64,000 nucleotides of DNA. Source: Topomyia yanbarensis (lineage: Eukaryota; Arthropoda; Insecta; Diptera; Culicidae). The stretch spans positions 213,826,546 to 213,890,545 of the forward strand of contig NC_080670.1 of assembly GCF_030247195.1 (NCBI RefSeq), given 5' to 3'. Both the position numbers and the translations under genes were made by a program. The notes under the pieces were generated by a model, which saw only the letters and a program-made list of their open reading frames with translations, did not search any database and was not told where the DNA came from. This document shows, in pieces, positions 1 to 10,925 of this stretch. How positions within the stretch are numbered: the stretch's first letter is position 1; each line of letters starts with the position of its first letter.

Positions 1-750
1 GACAGTTAATGTATCACTATCGGGAACAATAATTTATAATTGATTTTTTTCGGTAGCATATACACGAATGAAATATAATTAGAAAGCATTGGTTATCGGC
101 CTCCAACGTGGTAGTCCCCAGGAGTGTTAAAAAACTCATAAAAAGATACAATCTGTTGTAACACAATACCTTCCTAATAGCCTGACATAAGCAATAAATT
201 ACTCATTACAGATAAGCGACCTATAAAGATTGCCCGATAAAAACGTGTCATATGAAATAAACAACGCACGTTTCCCAGCTTGAAAGCTATCTAGGCTCGT
301 TAGCACCTTGCACATCGGAACAATTACTCATCCCCTTCAGCACTCATCATTAAAACAAACAAAAGTAAATTTTGTAATCGCACACTTTCCATTCTCCAAC
401 GCTCCGCTGGCATGAAACAATGCGACATACCGAAGCGTCTTATCTTATAGAAGGGAACGCCGTCGCCGTCCCCGCATTCCTATATCGCTAAGGTGTAACA
501 ACAACTAGACTGCAATCTGGAATGTTCACCAACGCAACTAGCCGGCTTCTATCGACGCATAGTAGACCCCCCTCCCTTCGAAGGCCATCTGTCGGCCACG
601 CTAGGGTTACGAAACTTTACACTTGCTCAGGTGGTCGCGTTTAAAAACAATTCAATTTTTCAGGTGATTCACTGGAGAGTGTGCGATTATAAAAGGTCCG
701 TCATGAGTCACCATGTAATGTCTAATGTTCAATCAAAATTCAAAACTTAC
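1..750. other. Intron or 3' side of the secreted-protein gene; no exon recognised
   Basis: This stretch lies downstream, on the minus strand, of the splice donor at 745-750, so it should be intron of the gene whose first exon is at 751-999. I find no exon with a convincing acceptor and no recognisable protein motif in either strand. The open frame on the plus strand around 631-933 is the antisense shadow of the exon. Confidence 0.4.
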
Positions 751-999
751 ATCATCACCACAGCAACCGTCGAAATCGTCCGCCTCGCGCTTCACATCCT
801 TGTTGTTGAACAAATTGTAGCGTTCCTTTTCGTCCGGATAAATCATGCGATTGTTGTAGCTGCCACCACCTTGGTAGCGCCGCCCGTAGTAGGCGGTGCC
901 TTCGAGAGCCGTCGCTCCTACTCCACTGGATAAGCTGCCCAACGCGACTAGCGACGCCACTATCGCTAGCATTCTCGCCTGCACTTGAAATCGTTGCAT
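751..999 (-). CDS. First coding exon of a small secreted protein of unknown function (partial)
   Basis: The minus strand encodes 83 residues from the ATG at 997-999 to a consensus splice donor (GTAAGT, reverse complement of 745-750), ending in phase 0. Residues 1-31 form a typical signal peptide: a short basic N-terminus, then a hydrophobic core (LAIVASLVALGSL) and small residues before a likely cleavage site. The mature part is Tyr/Gly/Asn-rich, then acidic, with a KR dibasic pair and a CC pair near the exon end (FDGCCGDD). I do not recognise the family; the dibasic site makes a processed secreted peptide possible but unproven. An in-frame GTG upstream (1065) is not needed as a start. The rest of the gene is to the left of the window or in an exon I cannot identify. 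Confidence 0.6.
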
Positions 1000-3752
1000 C
1001 GTTGCGACGTCTGGCTGGGTTGGATTTCCCTTTCTTCGGGCGCACTCTTTGTATTGCCTATTCACTCACAAAACGTTTTTTTTTTTCTTCTCTCGATTTG
1101 ACCGTTCACTTAAAAAAAACAACAACACGATAATTGCACTTGTGCCGCTTGCTAACTTGAGCTGATTTGATCTGATTTTCGTTTATTTTTTCTTTACTGC
1201 CAATCAGCCTGTATCGTTATCCACTTGACTAAGCCGAAACTAAAAATAACAAGAAAATGAAATGAAAACTGGTTTGATTTTGTTCGATTTTGCCACAGAT
1301 CGCGGTTCCCGCGTGTGCGAAATGTTTGCACTACTAAAGTCGCATGAAAGAAAAAAAAAATGTTTGAACCTGGCCGAACCATGCGCGGCAACGCGCATCG
1401 GCGGCTTCGGCGTCGACGACGACAGACCAACCAAGCGCGAAACGAGCAGATAAACCCCTTTCAAGTGGCACACGCACTTGACGTGCCTTCTTCGGGTGTT
1501 TTCTTCTGTGGCGGTGTTGTGGTGGGAAAACGGTAACACAACACCCCGGCAGCGATGGTTTGCTCGTTTATTTCGACTAATTAGTATTTGCCAGTCCTGG
1601 ATGAGTCGTTGAAATATTGTCCGATTTGGAAAAGTAAACCAATGGGTCCTGGTTTTTAGAGATAAGTATAAATGGGAAACAACGCGGCGGCAATCAATTG
1701 TAGTGTTTAAAGCATGCGCCCAGTTGTTTACGACACATCCATGGTGACGAAAGGTGGTTGTGGACGGTTGAGTAGTGCGTCGAATGTTAATAGTAGGCAG
1801 TGGCAATTCGTAACCGGGACGATAGTGTATTTTGCAATTTTTTCAGACGAGTTTGAAAAACATCAATTTTCTGTGATTGGTAGAAATACAGTCCAAAATC
1901 TCTAGCCTGGTTCTCTTTAACCATCCGGAAGACGTTGAGAGGTTTTTTAAACGAGCGGCAGCAAATTCTCAACGACAGTCTGGCCATAGTTTATGAATCT
2001 GGAGTGCTCTAAAATCTCATACATCTGCGTTGGTATTAACTTAATTCGACGTTTAAATTTGAAGGAAAATAATTCGTTTACACCAAGAATTCGGAGGAAA
2101 ACAAACGACATCTGGTGAAAACCAGAGTGGCGCGGAAAGAATGGCGGTAGTGTCCAAACGCCATATATCTCAATAGTTAGGTCTAGACTAAAACGATTAA
2201 ACGTCCCGGATTGGACGGCACAGTCCCGGATTCAATGAACTTGTCCCGCATGTCGCGGAAAGTCACCCGCATATTCAAATGCGATGGATTTTTCAAATTA
2301 TCACCATAGAAAATGGCATCTAGGAGTTGAAGTTACAGTTCATATTCACTGTAACTTACTCGGGATAAGGAACACTTGCGCAGCAAAAAAAATCAGCAAA
2401 GTTTGCCTGAAAAACTATCTAGGCTTATTTTTTCAGTTTCACAACTTGATAAATATATTAAATCTTTTTAGGAGAATTGTCAAGGTGTTAAAACCCAAAT
2501 CTAGCGAAACGAACTCACTAATCACGTCGACTGTATCGGAAAGGAAATCATTGAGCAGAACTCGAGAGAACACTGATAATCAAATTTCTTTTCGAAGCTC
2601 AAACGAATGAAACGGTCGCAAAACTCGCACGGATGAGACGCAGTGTAAGATAAATAAGATAAACATTTGCACAGCATTCAAGCTTATCATGTGTTCATGC
2701 GTTATTCCAGTGGAGCAGCACTGCGGTGCCTACGGTAACAACGTGCTTTTATAGATTTGCTTTTTTTGATTATCTACGTCCGGTTCAGAAGTAGGTATTT
2801 ATGTATAGCACAGCATCAGTAAATAACAGTAGTAATGACGCTTGAATAGAACTATATTCTGTTTCTGCGGCTATCGCGGTATGATAATTTTGTTTTGGCA
2901 CATCTGAAAGTTGTTATACTAAAAGTTCGAGCTTCATAAATGCCACCATCCGTATTGGTGGTAGTGCGGAATGAAACAAAAATACAGAACAGGTTTCATT
3001 ATCAATGCCGCACACGTCAGTGGCCCGCACATCATAGTGGGCTTTGCTCAGCTGTAGCTAGCGAAATAAGGGGAGCGCGAGGTAGAACGAGCAGATCAAA
3101 GTATATCGTTTGGTCAGTTGTTTTTATTATTATTCGAAATTTGTCGATTGGATGATAGCTTTGGATCCAAACTAATTTGGATTCGTTAGCTGGAGTAACA
3201 AGGAGATGCAAAAATTGCATGGGAATCGTCATGAGATTGATTACCAAACAAACAGCAGGAATCAGAATAAATTTGCTTGATTGGAACGTTCCCTATGTTA
3301 GTCGGGGATTTGTGCCTCGTCATGTCGTCTCATAATTATCCTGGTGGAAAGAGAGGTGGATGGTGGAAGTGCATTATAAAGGTGAGAAAATGAAAAAAAA
3401 AAAAACAGCGCGACACAAATCAGTAAACTCGCGAAGGAGTAATGAACCCTACCGATAAAGCCTATAGTTGGTTATCACCCCTGCTTAAGAACAAGTACAT
3501 TTCCGTAAGCTTTAGCTCCCTACACATAGGTTCGTCTGCGCAAGATAAGTCAAAAATCCGGATACGCATTACTGCAAGGCAGTTAAATATTACGATGATA
3601 CGAAGTTCTGTAATCGGATTTACAAAGATCGCATGTATAACTCTCAACACGCCGAATAGTACCCAAGTGATAATTGAGTTTGCAAATGTCCAGGTAATGT
3701 CGTTACTAGAAGATTGCACGTTATACCACCGGTTGGTATGTTCGTATGGAGC
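1000..3752. other. Intergenic and upstream region without recognised genes
   Basis: This stretch includes the 5' UTR and promoter side of the secreted-protein gene (poly-T tract near 1075, purine-rich stretches). The long open frame on the minus strand at 1240-1806 has no domain, no homopolymer-free composition and no splice context that would support coding. Around 2200-2260 a short cluster of GTCCCGGATT-like motifs repeats three times, possibly a transposon end. I see no other structured feature. Confidence 0.4.
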
Positions 3753-3802
3753 TGTAACCCGTTAGGGTGACAATTTAGCACTGAGTGGAAGAATACCTAT
3801 TA

Positions 3803-5089
3803 AAGGGCGAACACGAAATTACGACACATTCAACAGGGCATAACTTTTTTACCATTGGGTAAAAATCAACCAAATTTTGCACACTTTCTCATTGATGTGT
3901 ATTGTTTACATGCTGTCAAACTCGAAGTCGTGTTTTTCGATTCAATGAAAATGGTGGTGAACCAACGCGCGTCGAGAGAACAAATTCTACCCAAACACCT
4001 GGAATTTCCTGACCTGTCGCACCGGCAGATGGGAAAAATGTTGAACATTCACCATTCAACCGTCTCCAGAGTGTTCCAGGAGCGGTTGACGTTGGACCAC
4101 GGCAAAGGAGCTGGAAGAAAATCGGGACCGGAGAACAAAAAGACGGAGGGAAAGGTGAAGCGGATGATTAAAGCAAATCCCAACGTTTCAAGCCGTGATT
4201 TGGCTAAAAAGATCGCCATGTCGCAGAGCAACGTCCAGAATGCAAAGAACAGAGCTGGACTACATACATACAAGGTACAGAACTTCCCAAACCGCGATGA
4301 GCGTCAACAATCGACAGCTAAAACTCGGGCACGGAAGCTCTACGAGAAGATGCTGACAAACTGTGGCTGCTGTGTGATGGACGGCGAAACGTATATAAAA
4401 GACGATTTTAAGCAAATTCCGGGGTTGGAGTTTTTCACCGGCAAGAACAAGTTCTATGTGGACGACAAATTTAAGAAGAGGAAGATGTCAAAGTTCGCCT
4501 CCAAATATCTTATTTGGCAGGCCATCTGCTCTTGCGGACTGAGGAGTGAGCCTTTCGTGACAAAGGGCACAGTAAATGGCGAGATCTACAAATCTGAGTG
4601 CCTCGAGAAGCGCCTTTTGCCGTTCTTGCAGCAGCACGACGAAGCTCCGCTATTTTGGCCAGATTTGGCATCATGCCACTATTCTAAAAGTGTCCTGGAG
4701 TGGTATGAGAGGCCAATTCTGTCCATTTTGTTCCAAAGGACATGAATCCGCCAAACTGTCCGGAGCTGCACCCGGGGGAGCAGTACTGGGCAATGATGAA
4801 GCGGGAACTTCGGAAGAGCAAGAAGACAGTCAAAGACGAGAAGGACATATTAAGAAAATGGAAAAAAAACTGAGAAACTGGTACCGGATGACACTGTAAA
4901 GACTTTGATGGAGGGCATCAAGCGAAAATGCGTTCAATTTTACACTCAAGGCTCCATCGATTAACTTTTCTTTTGATTTTTTAAGTAAATATATGTATAA
5001 AACTACCCTAAAATTTTGGTTTGATTTTAAACATTATAAGAAAATTGGCATGGCATTTTCGGTGTCGCACTAATTTCGTGTTCGCCCTT
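3803..5089 (+). mobile_element. ITmD37E (mosquito mariner/Tc1-superfamily) transposon, 1.29 kb
   Basis: Near-identical terminal inverted repeats of at least 20 bp (AAGGGCGAACACGAAATTA and its complement) bound the element. It is flanked by the TA target duplication expected of the IS630-Tc1-mariner superfamily (3801-3802 and 5090-5091). Length and transposase type fit ITmD37E, a family described from mosquitoes. It sits inside the decayed non-LTR leader (copy A), so it is the younger insertion. Confidence 0.88.
3945..4964 (+). pseudogene. ITmD37E transposase, inactivated by two frameshifts
   Basis: The reading frame starts at ATG 3945 with a helix-turn-helix region (HRQMGKMLNIHHSTVSRVFQ), continues through a second DNA-binding segment and enters the catalytic domain. 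Catalytic residues are visible: first Asp in CVMDGETYIK (codon 4380), second Asp in FWPDLASCHY (codon 4662), and Glu in PELHPGEQYW (codon 4778). Corrected for the frameshift, 37 residues separate the second Asp from the Glu, the D37E signature. One frameshift lies near 4710 and another near 4868 in an A-run; together they restore the phase, and the frame closes at TAA 4962-4964. The usual aliphatic residue before the catalytic Glu is Gly here. The copy should be non-autonomous now. Confidence 0.85.
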
Positions 5090-5118
5090 TATATATTACT
5101 CTCCACTGGTCAGTATTA

Positions 5119-5305
5119 CAGACACTTTATACACAGACTAGCGAAGTGCCGAAAATTGCAGCCCAACGAGCATGAGGGTTTTGAGAGGGAAAGTGCAAGT
5201 GGAAGCCCATGTAAAGCTTATGGGAGCTTCCGTGATGCCAGTTTACATTCATGGTTGCTAGTTTTACTATTTTTCTCTCCGCTAGTCTGTTATATAAAGT
5301 GTCTG
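5119..5305. mobile_element. 187-bp MITE with TA duplication
   Basis: Imperfect terminal inverted repeats of about 30 bp (CAGACACTTTATA...ACAGACTAGCG at the left, complement at 5277-5305) are flanked by TA on both sides (5117-5118, 5306-5307). There is no coding capacity. The TA duplication suggests mobilisation by a Tc1/mariner-type transposase. It interrupts the non-LTR copy A. Confidence 0.75.
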
Positions 5306-6258
5306 TAGTCGGTATTAGTTATCTTCCAGCGAGAGAAATGCGAAGACCCCATCTTGGGCCAGCGAAACTATCAAATTCCTGAGCCAGCCGAGCCGATCTA
5401 TCTCATTTTGGGAGAACTGCTAGAATTTAAAAATTTTTGTTGTATAATTGTACCTTAATAACATAGGGCTTAGCTAAGTCACCGCTGTCCTCTTGCAAAA
5501 GATACGTCGGCTCATCGGCGATTCGGTTAGTTTCGGGAAAGTTTACAGCCACCCGAACCAATTGTGAAGTGCGACGGAAAGCGAACCTGCCAAAAAGTGC
5601 CGTGATTTGAGTACTCGTGATTGTGGTGTTGGGTCGCCATCTGGGCAAGCTAATCCTCAAGGATTTTTTACTTGCCCGGCTAACCGTAAAGGATCCACAG
5701 CAACCAAGGAGAGAGAAAAGCAGCTGAGACAACGGCTCCACCTGGAAAAATACTGCGGTGTTTTCCTGGATCAATCCGACGACATTTCGTCACCTTCGCT
5801 AGGGAGGTTCCAACAAAAGAGCCAAGTTCGTCTTCCTAGCTTAACGCCAAGGACCGCTGCGGGAGCAACCAACGACACACCGGAGAACTCGGCCGGTCGG
5901 AAGAAACCGTAGCCTCCTCGCGATCGAAAGCAGCATCGGATCAACAAAACGACCAGCAGTGGAGAGTAGTGAAAGAATCCAAAATTCTAGATAGAGGTAC
6001 CTAGGACGCCCTGTCAATAAGGGTCTGCCTGGTAGGTGAAGATAGAATCTTGTTCTCCATCAGACTAATCGACAGTATCAAAACTGGTTCTGGACCAACG
6101 AAGACGGTCGCAGCGCCTGCACTAGCCATTTGTACCCAGAATGACCAGGTACCCAAGAAGGTAGATAGCATTTGAAATTTTGTATTTGGCATGCGATAAT
6201 TGATTCCGATCTCGAATCTGCCGAACAAATTGTTTGTCAGGGCAGCCTTACTGTAAAA

Positions 6259-7593
6259 CAGCGGTTCTCAACGCTGCACACTCAATTCAGTTCGGTAATT
6301 TCCGCACAGCTGAACAGTCAGTAAAATTTTTCAACTGATAGCTCAGCAAAGTGGCGTTAATTTACTGATTTTCAGCGATATATTTACCGAGTTTATTCAA
6401 AACAAACGTCACTTCTACTGAGATCTCGGTAAAAGCTTTGATAGCTGAGTGCTCGGCTGTGCAAAACTCGGTAAAAGTAGCGAAAAAAGCTGAGATTCGG
6501 TAGAACAAGATTAAGTGTGTGAGTTGTTGCGGAACGCCACACCACACAAAATTACTGCAGGATCTTGTGGATGTGGCTAGCTGCTGCGTGTTGAGAACCT
6601 TTTTCTTCACGCTAATGCATTAGCTGTGTTGTCCACAACTTGAGGGTCAACCCACTTTGCCTTCTCTTGCATTATTGTTCACGTTCATGTCTTAATCGCT
6701 ACAGCTTTCAAGATGTTCGAAGTTGTTATTTGTTTCTTGCTTTTATGAATCGCAATCGTAAATCCGTGGTTACCGGTATTTATTGTACTGGTTGTTGGTT
6801 TGGAGAGACTAGAGCAATCGTTGTTATTTCGTTATCGTTACAGGAAGTTAGTTTCGATATACAAAGTGCACCAGTTATTTATTGGCCAATTGATTGTGTT
6901 TTATCAACATCTGTTGAAAATTGTTTTTAGGTGTTGGTGGTAGTCGGTTGATTTTTCTTAGCGACTTCGGAACATTGTTTTCCGTAATGTGCCGTCTGGT
7001 TACAAAACTGAAACGAAGTAATGTGACCAGCTATTTACCAACCGCATTTTAACAACACCAACGCTGTTGGGTATGACACTGATAATGTTTCTTAAAGTAA
7101 CGGATTCCGCTTCTCTCCGTATTTTATCGTCATCCATATATTCAGGATCTTGGTTTCAACGTTGTCATATTCGATGCCGGGCTTGCATCTTGTTCTTCGC
7201 AATGAAACTTTCTGCCTGGGCTATACTTTTAAACGTTATCTATACACAGTTTGTCATGTGGTGTAACTGTATATATGTCTATTCCTTGAGATTAAGATTC
7301 GTTTTCACTTTTAGTAACAATTCAATAGTACATTACTGTAGAGCAAATAGTTTTTTACGTCAATCGAAATTATATTTCCCTGCCTTACAGGCACTTTTAT
7401 TTTTTGTGGCTAGTTCATTTATTCGATATAACACTGTTTGTGAAGATCGATTTTGTTTGATATCAATATATTAGATTCTGTTTGGGGCGAAGAAGCATTA
7501 AATTTCAATATTTAACCGGAAAATCTTTGCGGACCCCCATAAACCTTTTCACGGTCCCCAAGGGGTCCGCGGAGCCCAGGTTGAGAATCACTG
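6259..7593. mobile_element. Decayed hAT-superfamily element, 1.3 kb
   Basis: The right end reads, on the minus strand, CAGTGATTCTCAACCTGGGC followed by a GC-rich segment, the classic hAT terminus seen in many animals. The left end is CAGCGGTTCTCAAC. Flanking 8-mers CTGTAAAA (6251-6258) and CTGTAAGA (7594-7601) match at 7 of 8 positions, as expected of a hAT target duplication. No transposase frame is recognisable inside. The first 330 bp have the look of a second, nested MITE (repeated CGGTAAAAGT/CTCGGTAAA motifs, CACACTCAATTC and CACACACTTAATC near its edges). Confidence 0.7.
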
Positions 7594-8413
7594 CTGTAAG
7601 ATATATTCTTTTACCAAGAATAAACTGTTAAAGTGCTGATTGTACGCTACACCACTGAGTATACTTGGGTTTGAGTCCTCATGAAAAAAAAAAAATTATA
7701 CCTGACTTATTGCATCAAATCAAAAAGTGTGTTAATGCATATGCCAGTGATCGTTATATCATATCGGTGGAACCATATGTCGGAAATCCAAAGTTTCCTC
7801 AGCAAGCCATCGGTTATATGGTTCCATAGAACTGGTGACAGCACACTACTTTGAGGATATCCGCCGACACTCAATTTTTAAATTTCTGTACATGTCTTAA
7901 CGATGAGCACATGCGTCGGTTGCTAAGCATTGCGTGTATCAAGTACGTGATATGTAAATACAGCTGCTTTAAAAATGGATTCGAAAGACACGTTGTCAAA
8001 AGCACTCCCAAACTTGATTGCTTCCGCGAAAAAGCTTGTTCAATGTTATAGACAACATTGTGGAACGTAGTGGTAGTAGACTTCCGCGTACATATGCATG
8101 TTTCATTGCATGGATCGGGTGCTCACCTAAGCCGACATTTATTTTTTTATTAGGATCCTGAATATATTGGAAAGACGATCAGACCGATCGATCTGAAGAA
8201 GAGCTTCCTCATAGGTACTTAAAAATACTTACTTTAAAAATGAATTTTACAGTTTTTTTCGCCGCGCTAATGTATCCTGTTGCCAGAGTACAAGTAAAAA
8301 CTTTTCTCGGGGTTTGCATGAAGCGTTCATATCCTCTTTAAAGTAGAATTGGACAGATTACTTTTTTCCTGTCGGGGAAAAACTTTCAAGCACCCACTTG
8401 ATCGATTCGGTGG

Positions 8414-8790
8414 TCACAACTCTACCAGAAAATACCTAAGAACTTTCATGAACATCAAAAACGCATCTGAAAGCTCGGTGATGATACTACCCTCATTGAG
8501 ATTTGAAACATTTCTGTAGAGGCTTTTCCAACCACTTCTCTCAGAGGATCGAAGGGCATTTTCGTAAGCTTGGCGAGCCGACTTAAAAACCTCCGAACTG
8601 TTTCTGTGTCTGCGATTCCAAGTCCAGTGTGTTCGGCATTTCACCTAGGAATTCCTCTAGAAGCGGACAAGCCACTGCACTGGGGTATGTTTCTATGAGT
8701 GAGTTTGTTTTATCCCCGACCACATCAATTTCACTTGGAAATTTAATCGTTGAAAAATATCCGTGAAACCTAGTCGTCAAGCTTTCTTCG
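8414..8790 (-). pseudogene. Non-LTR retrotransposon fragment: endonuclease-RT linker (unit 1)
   Basis: Two overlapping minus-strand frames encode text typical of the region between endonuclease and reverse transcriptase in R1/LOA-like elements. One contains IDVVGDKTNSLIETYPSAVA followed by CPL; the next contains WNRRHRNSSEVFKSARQAYE and ERSGWKSLYRNVSNLNE. A frameshift separates them near 8600-8640. No catalytic motif is covered, so the clade is tentative. Confidence 0.6.
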
Positions 8791-8799
8791 TAGAGGTTC

Positions 8800-10925
8800 C
8801 AAATCGCAGAGCTGGCGAAACATTTAAATCATCCAAGATGATGTAGTTATCATCAGATAATGAGGGTTAATAATGTCAGAGCAGAGAGTTACATCTAATA
8901 TCTCTTCCCTGCCATTTCATTTTTCGTAAAACTTGTTTATTTTTATTAGAATGTAAAAGTCGGCTATAACCTTTAAGTTTAAGAACTGGTCGAAACAAAT
9001 AATCAACATGAAAAAAATGGTTTATTATCACATTGAACATTAAAAGCTACCCCGTAAAAACCAGCTACTATTTGTTAGATTTTACACTAAAGCTTCTTTC
9101 AATTGACTCTCTAAATTCGAACTTTTCACTTGAAATGTATCGCTTACTTTTGCATTCTAATAACATTTAACGAATTTTTGCGAACCACGCTCGTCCGTCT
9201 TTTATTTTTGGCCCCTAAATTTCAAATCGAACAGAAACCTGGATAAATACAAGCTGCTGAAATTACACCTGTTCATTTTTCCCTCTGCTCTCTTAGCCCC
9301 AGTCTCCCTCTTATGGCGGAACCCGCAACCGGTAGCCGAGCAAAGTAAGTTTTTAGCATATCGCTACCAACCACGGATGAGTCATCCCACCTGTTTTCGG
9401 ACTGCGGCGACAACGACGACGACGACGACTTCGACGTTTAGTAAACGTGCTTGGGATGGAATTTCACGACTCATATCAAACCTGCCCGAACGGTCGGCCA
9501 GTAGGCAGCAAGGGGAAAACGTATATAATTTGAATTCCCCCGCACCCATCGTTCTTACTCAGCCGATTGCGTTTTGAGCTCTCGGTTCCATTGTCATAGT
9601 CTGCGGATTGTTCGTTGCAAACATGACTTTTAAATTTTTGAATTCCTCGTACCAAGCAGGTTTCGGACCGCCTCTGCCGTTCTAATCAATGCGAGAGACT
9701 AACTCGATTTGTGTGATTTGCTGAGATTCAGCAATCATTTCCGTCCGCTTTATGCGCGTGACGTACCCGCCCTACGGGCGACCGGACGCCGCAGCGAAAA
9801 TAACCAACGTGTGATCACGTAGTTAAAAAAAATACCCCTCCCGATTCTAAGCAATAACAAATAAAGCCTCCGACAGCGTCGGTATAGGTATTTTTATCAT
9901 CGTTTTATCTCGCCTCCCATACTGTCAACTTGTGACAACTTTATACACTATTCCAACTTTAACGACAGCCTACCGCACTCACAGAATGAAGTTAAAAAAC
10001 ACCTTAAAGTGCGATAAGACCCCTGACTGCGCTCTAGATAAGTGGCCCTTTTGTGCACACAGTCTGGACGCCCGACAGGTAGCCGCTAGTTTGTTTGTTA
10101 TCGTTTTCGTTTGTTTGGTTGCTTTTTGTTCGTAGAAGGTCAGTCACATTAGGCGCGGCCGGCGACACTTTTGTCTGACCCCACGAGATGTGGGCGGTAT
10201 GCGGAGGGAAATTGCTTTCCTCGCTTCCGTTCGCATTGATGTTACCGCAGTCACGCAGTAGAATGGCTCTGTTGGTCACCCTATCCCAACATGACCCGAG
10301 CTACTTCCTCTGTTTGTTTCAGCTATCATCTATACGCCAGTACAGTGAGTGCTGGTGTTGTGATTCTCATCCGAAGTAGGCGTTGATTGCCATTGTTGCT
10401 AATCAACATTTCACCGTCTCGCTGTCGGATCTCGCGAAGGAGAATTATGCGAATGAAACGAGTTTACATCAGATTCACTTGATTCCAAGCTGGCCCTAAT
10501 TGGGTTATTATTCAATTTAGAATTCACGAAAGTAGCTTATCTGTTCGTGGATAAGATTTTTTTTTTCTCTTCACTCAACATAGACAAACATTTCGCTCGC
10601 GTTGTGGCGCTACATTTCTATTCTAGTCATTGCCAGAAACACAACAATTTTCAACACACGAAGCACTTGTCAATGACTTCTTCCGCTGACTCTTCTCAGC
10701 GACACATTTGATTTGCTAAAGCCAACTCGTGATCAACAGCCTCACTCCGCACTACTACCCCGCGCAAAACAGCACTTCATTGTTTCACCTTCTAAATAGT
10801 CACAGTCACCACTACAGACTACAGCCCCACTGAGCCAACGGCGATTTACTTACACTTCCTATCCAATCCCAGTTCACTGTTGGTTGACCACTAGAGATTT
10901 TCCGTCCGAACAGGTTGCTCGCTTG
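8800..10925. other. GC-richer anonymous region of unit 1, possible promoter DNA
   Basis: Compared with its AT-rich surroundings this stretch is relatively CpG-rich. It carries a TATATAA at 9522-9528, a consensus-like donor (GCAAAGTAAGTTT near 9345) and an acceptor-like TTTGTTTCAG near 10,321. No open frame with a recognisable domain exists on either strand. It could be the non-coding 5' part of a gene, but without transcript data this is only a suggestion. The identical stretch in unit 2 is 20,624-22,749. Confidence 0.35.

Larger units (their letters stand above)
3753..6010 (+). mobile_element. 5' region of a decayed I-superfamily non-LTR retrotransposon (copy A)
   Basis: The left end (TGTAACCCGTTAGGGTGACA) matches the start of the related copy at 49,334, and further matches follow. 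The stretch beginning AACATAGGGCTTAG at about 5460 matches 49,503 onward, and 5790-5930 matches 50,025-50,150 (CTAGGGAGGTTCCAA, ACCAAGGACCGCTG, GAACTCGGCCG, GTCGGAAGAAACCG). So this is the leader of the same family, without recognisable ORF2. It is split by the mariner element at 3803-5089 and the MITE at 5119-5305. The 3' boundary is uncertain; weak similarity may continue to about 6180. Confidence 0.65.

Noticed and set aside
1240..1806. 188-residue open frame on the minus strand
   Set aside because: No domain, biased composition and no splice or start context. It overlaps other equally long random frames and lies in the presumed upstream region of the secreted gene.
9522..9528. TATATAA as a core promoter of a gene in the tandem unit
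   Set aside because: The nearest initiator-like TCAG is 39 bp away, further than the normal spacing, and no downstream exon is recognisable.
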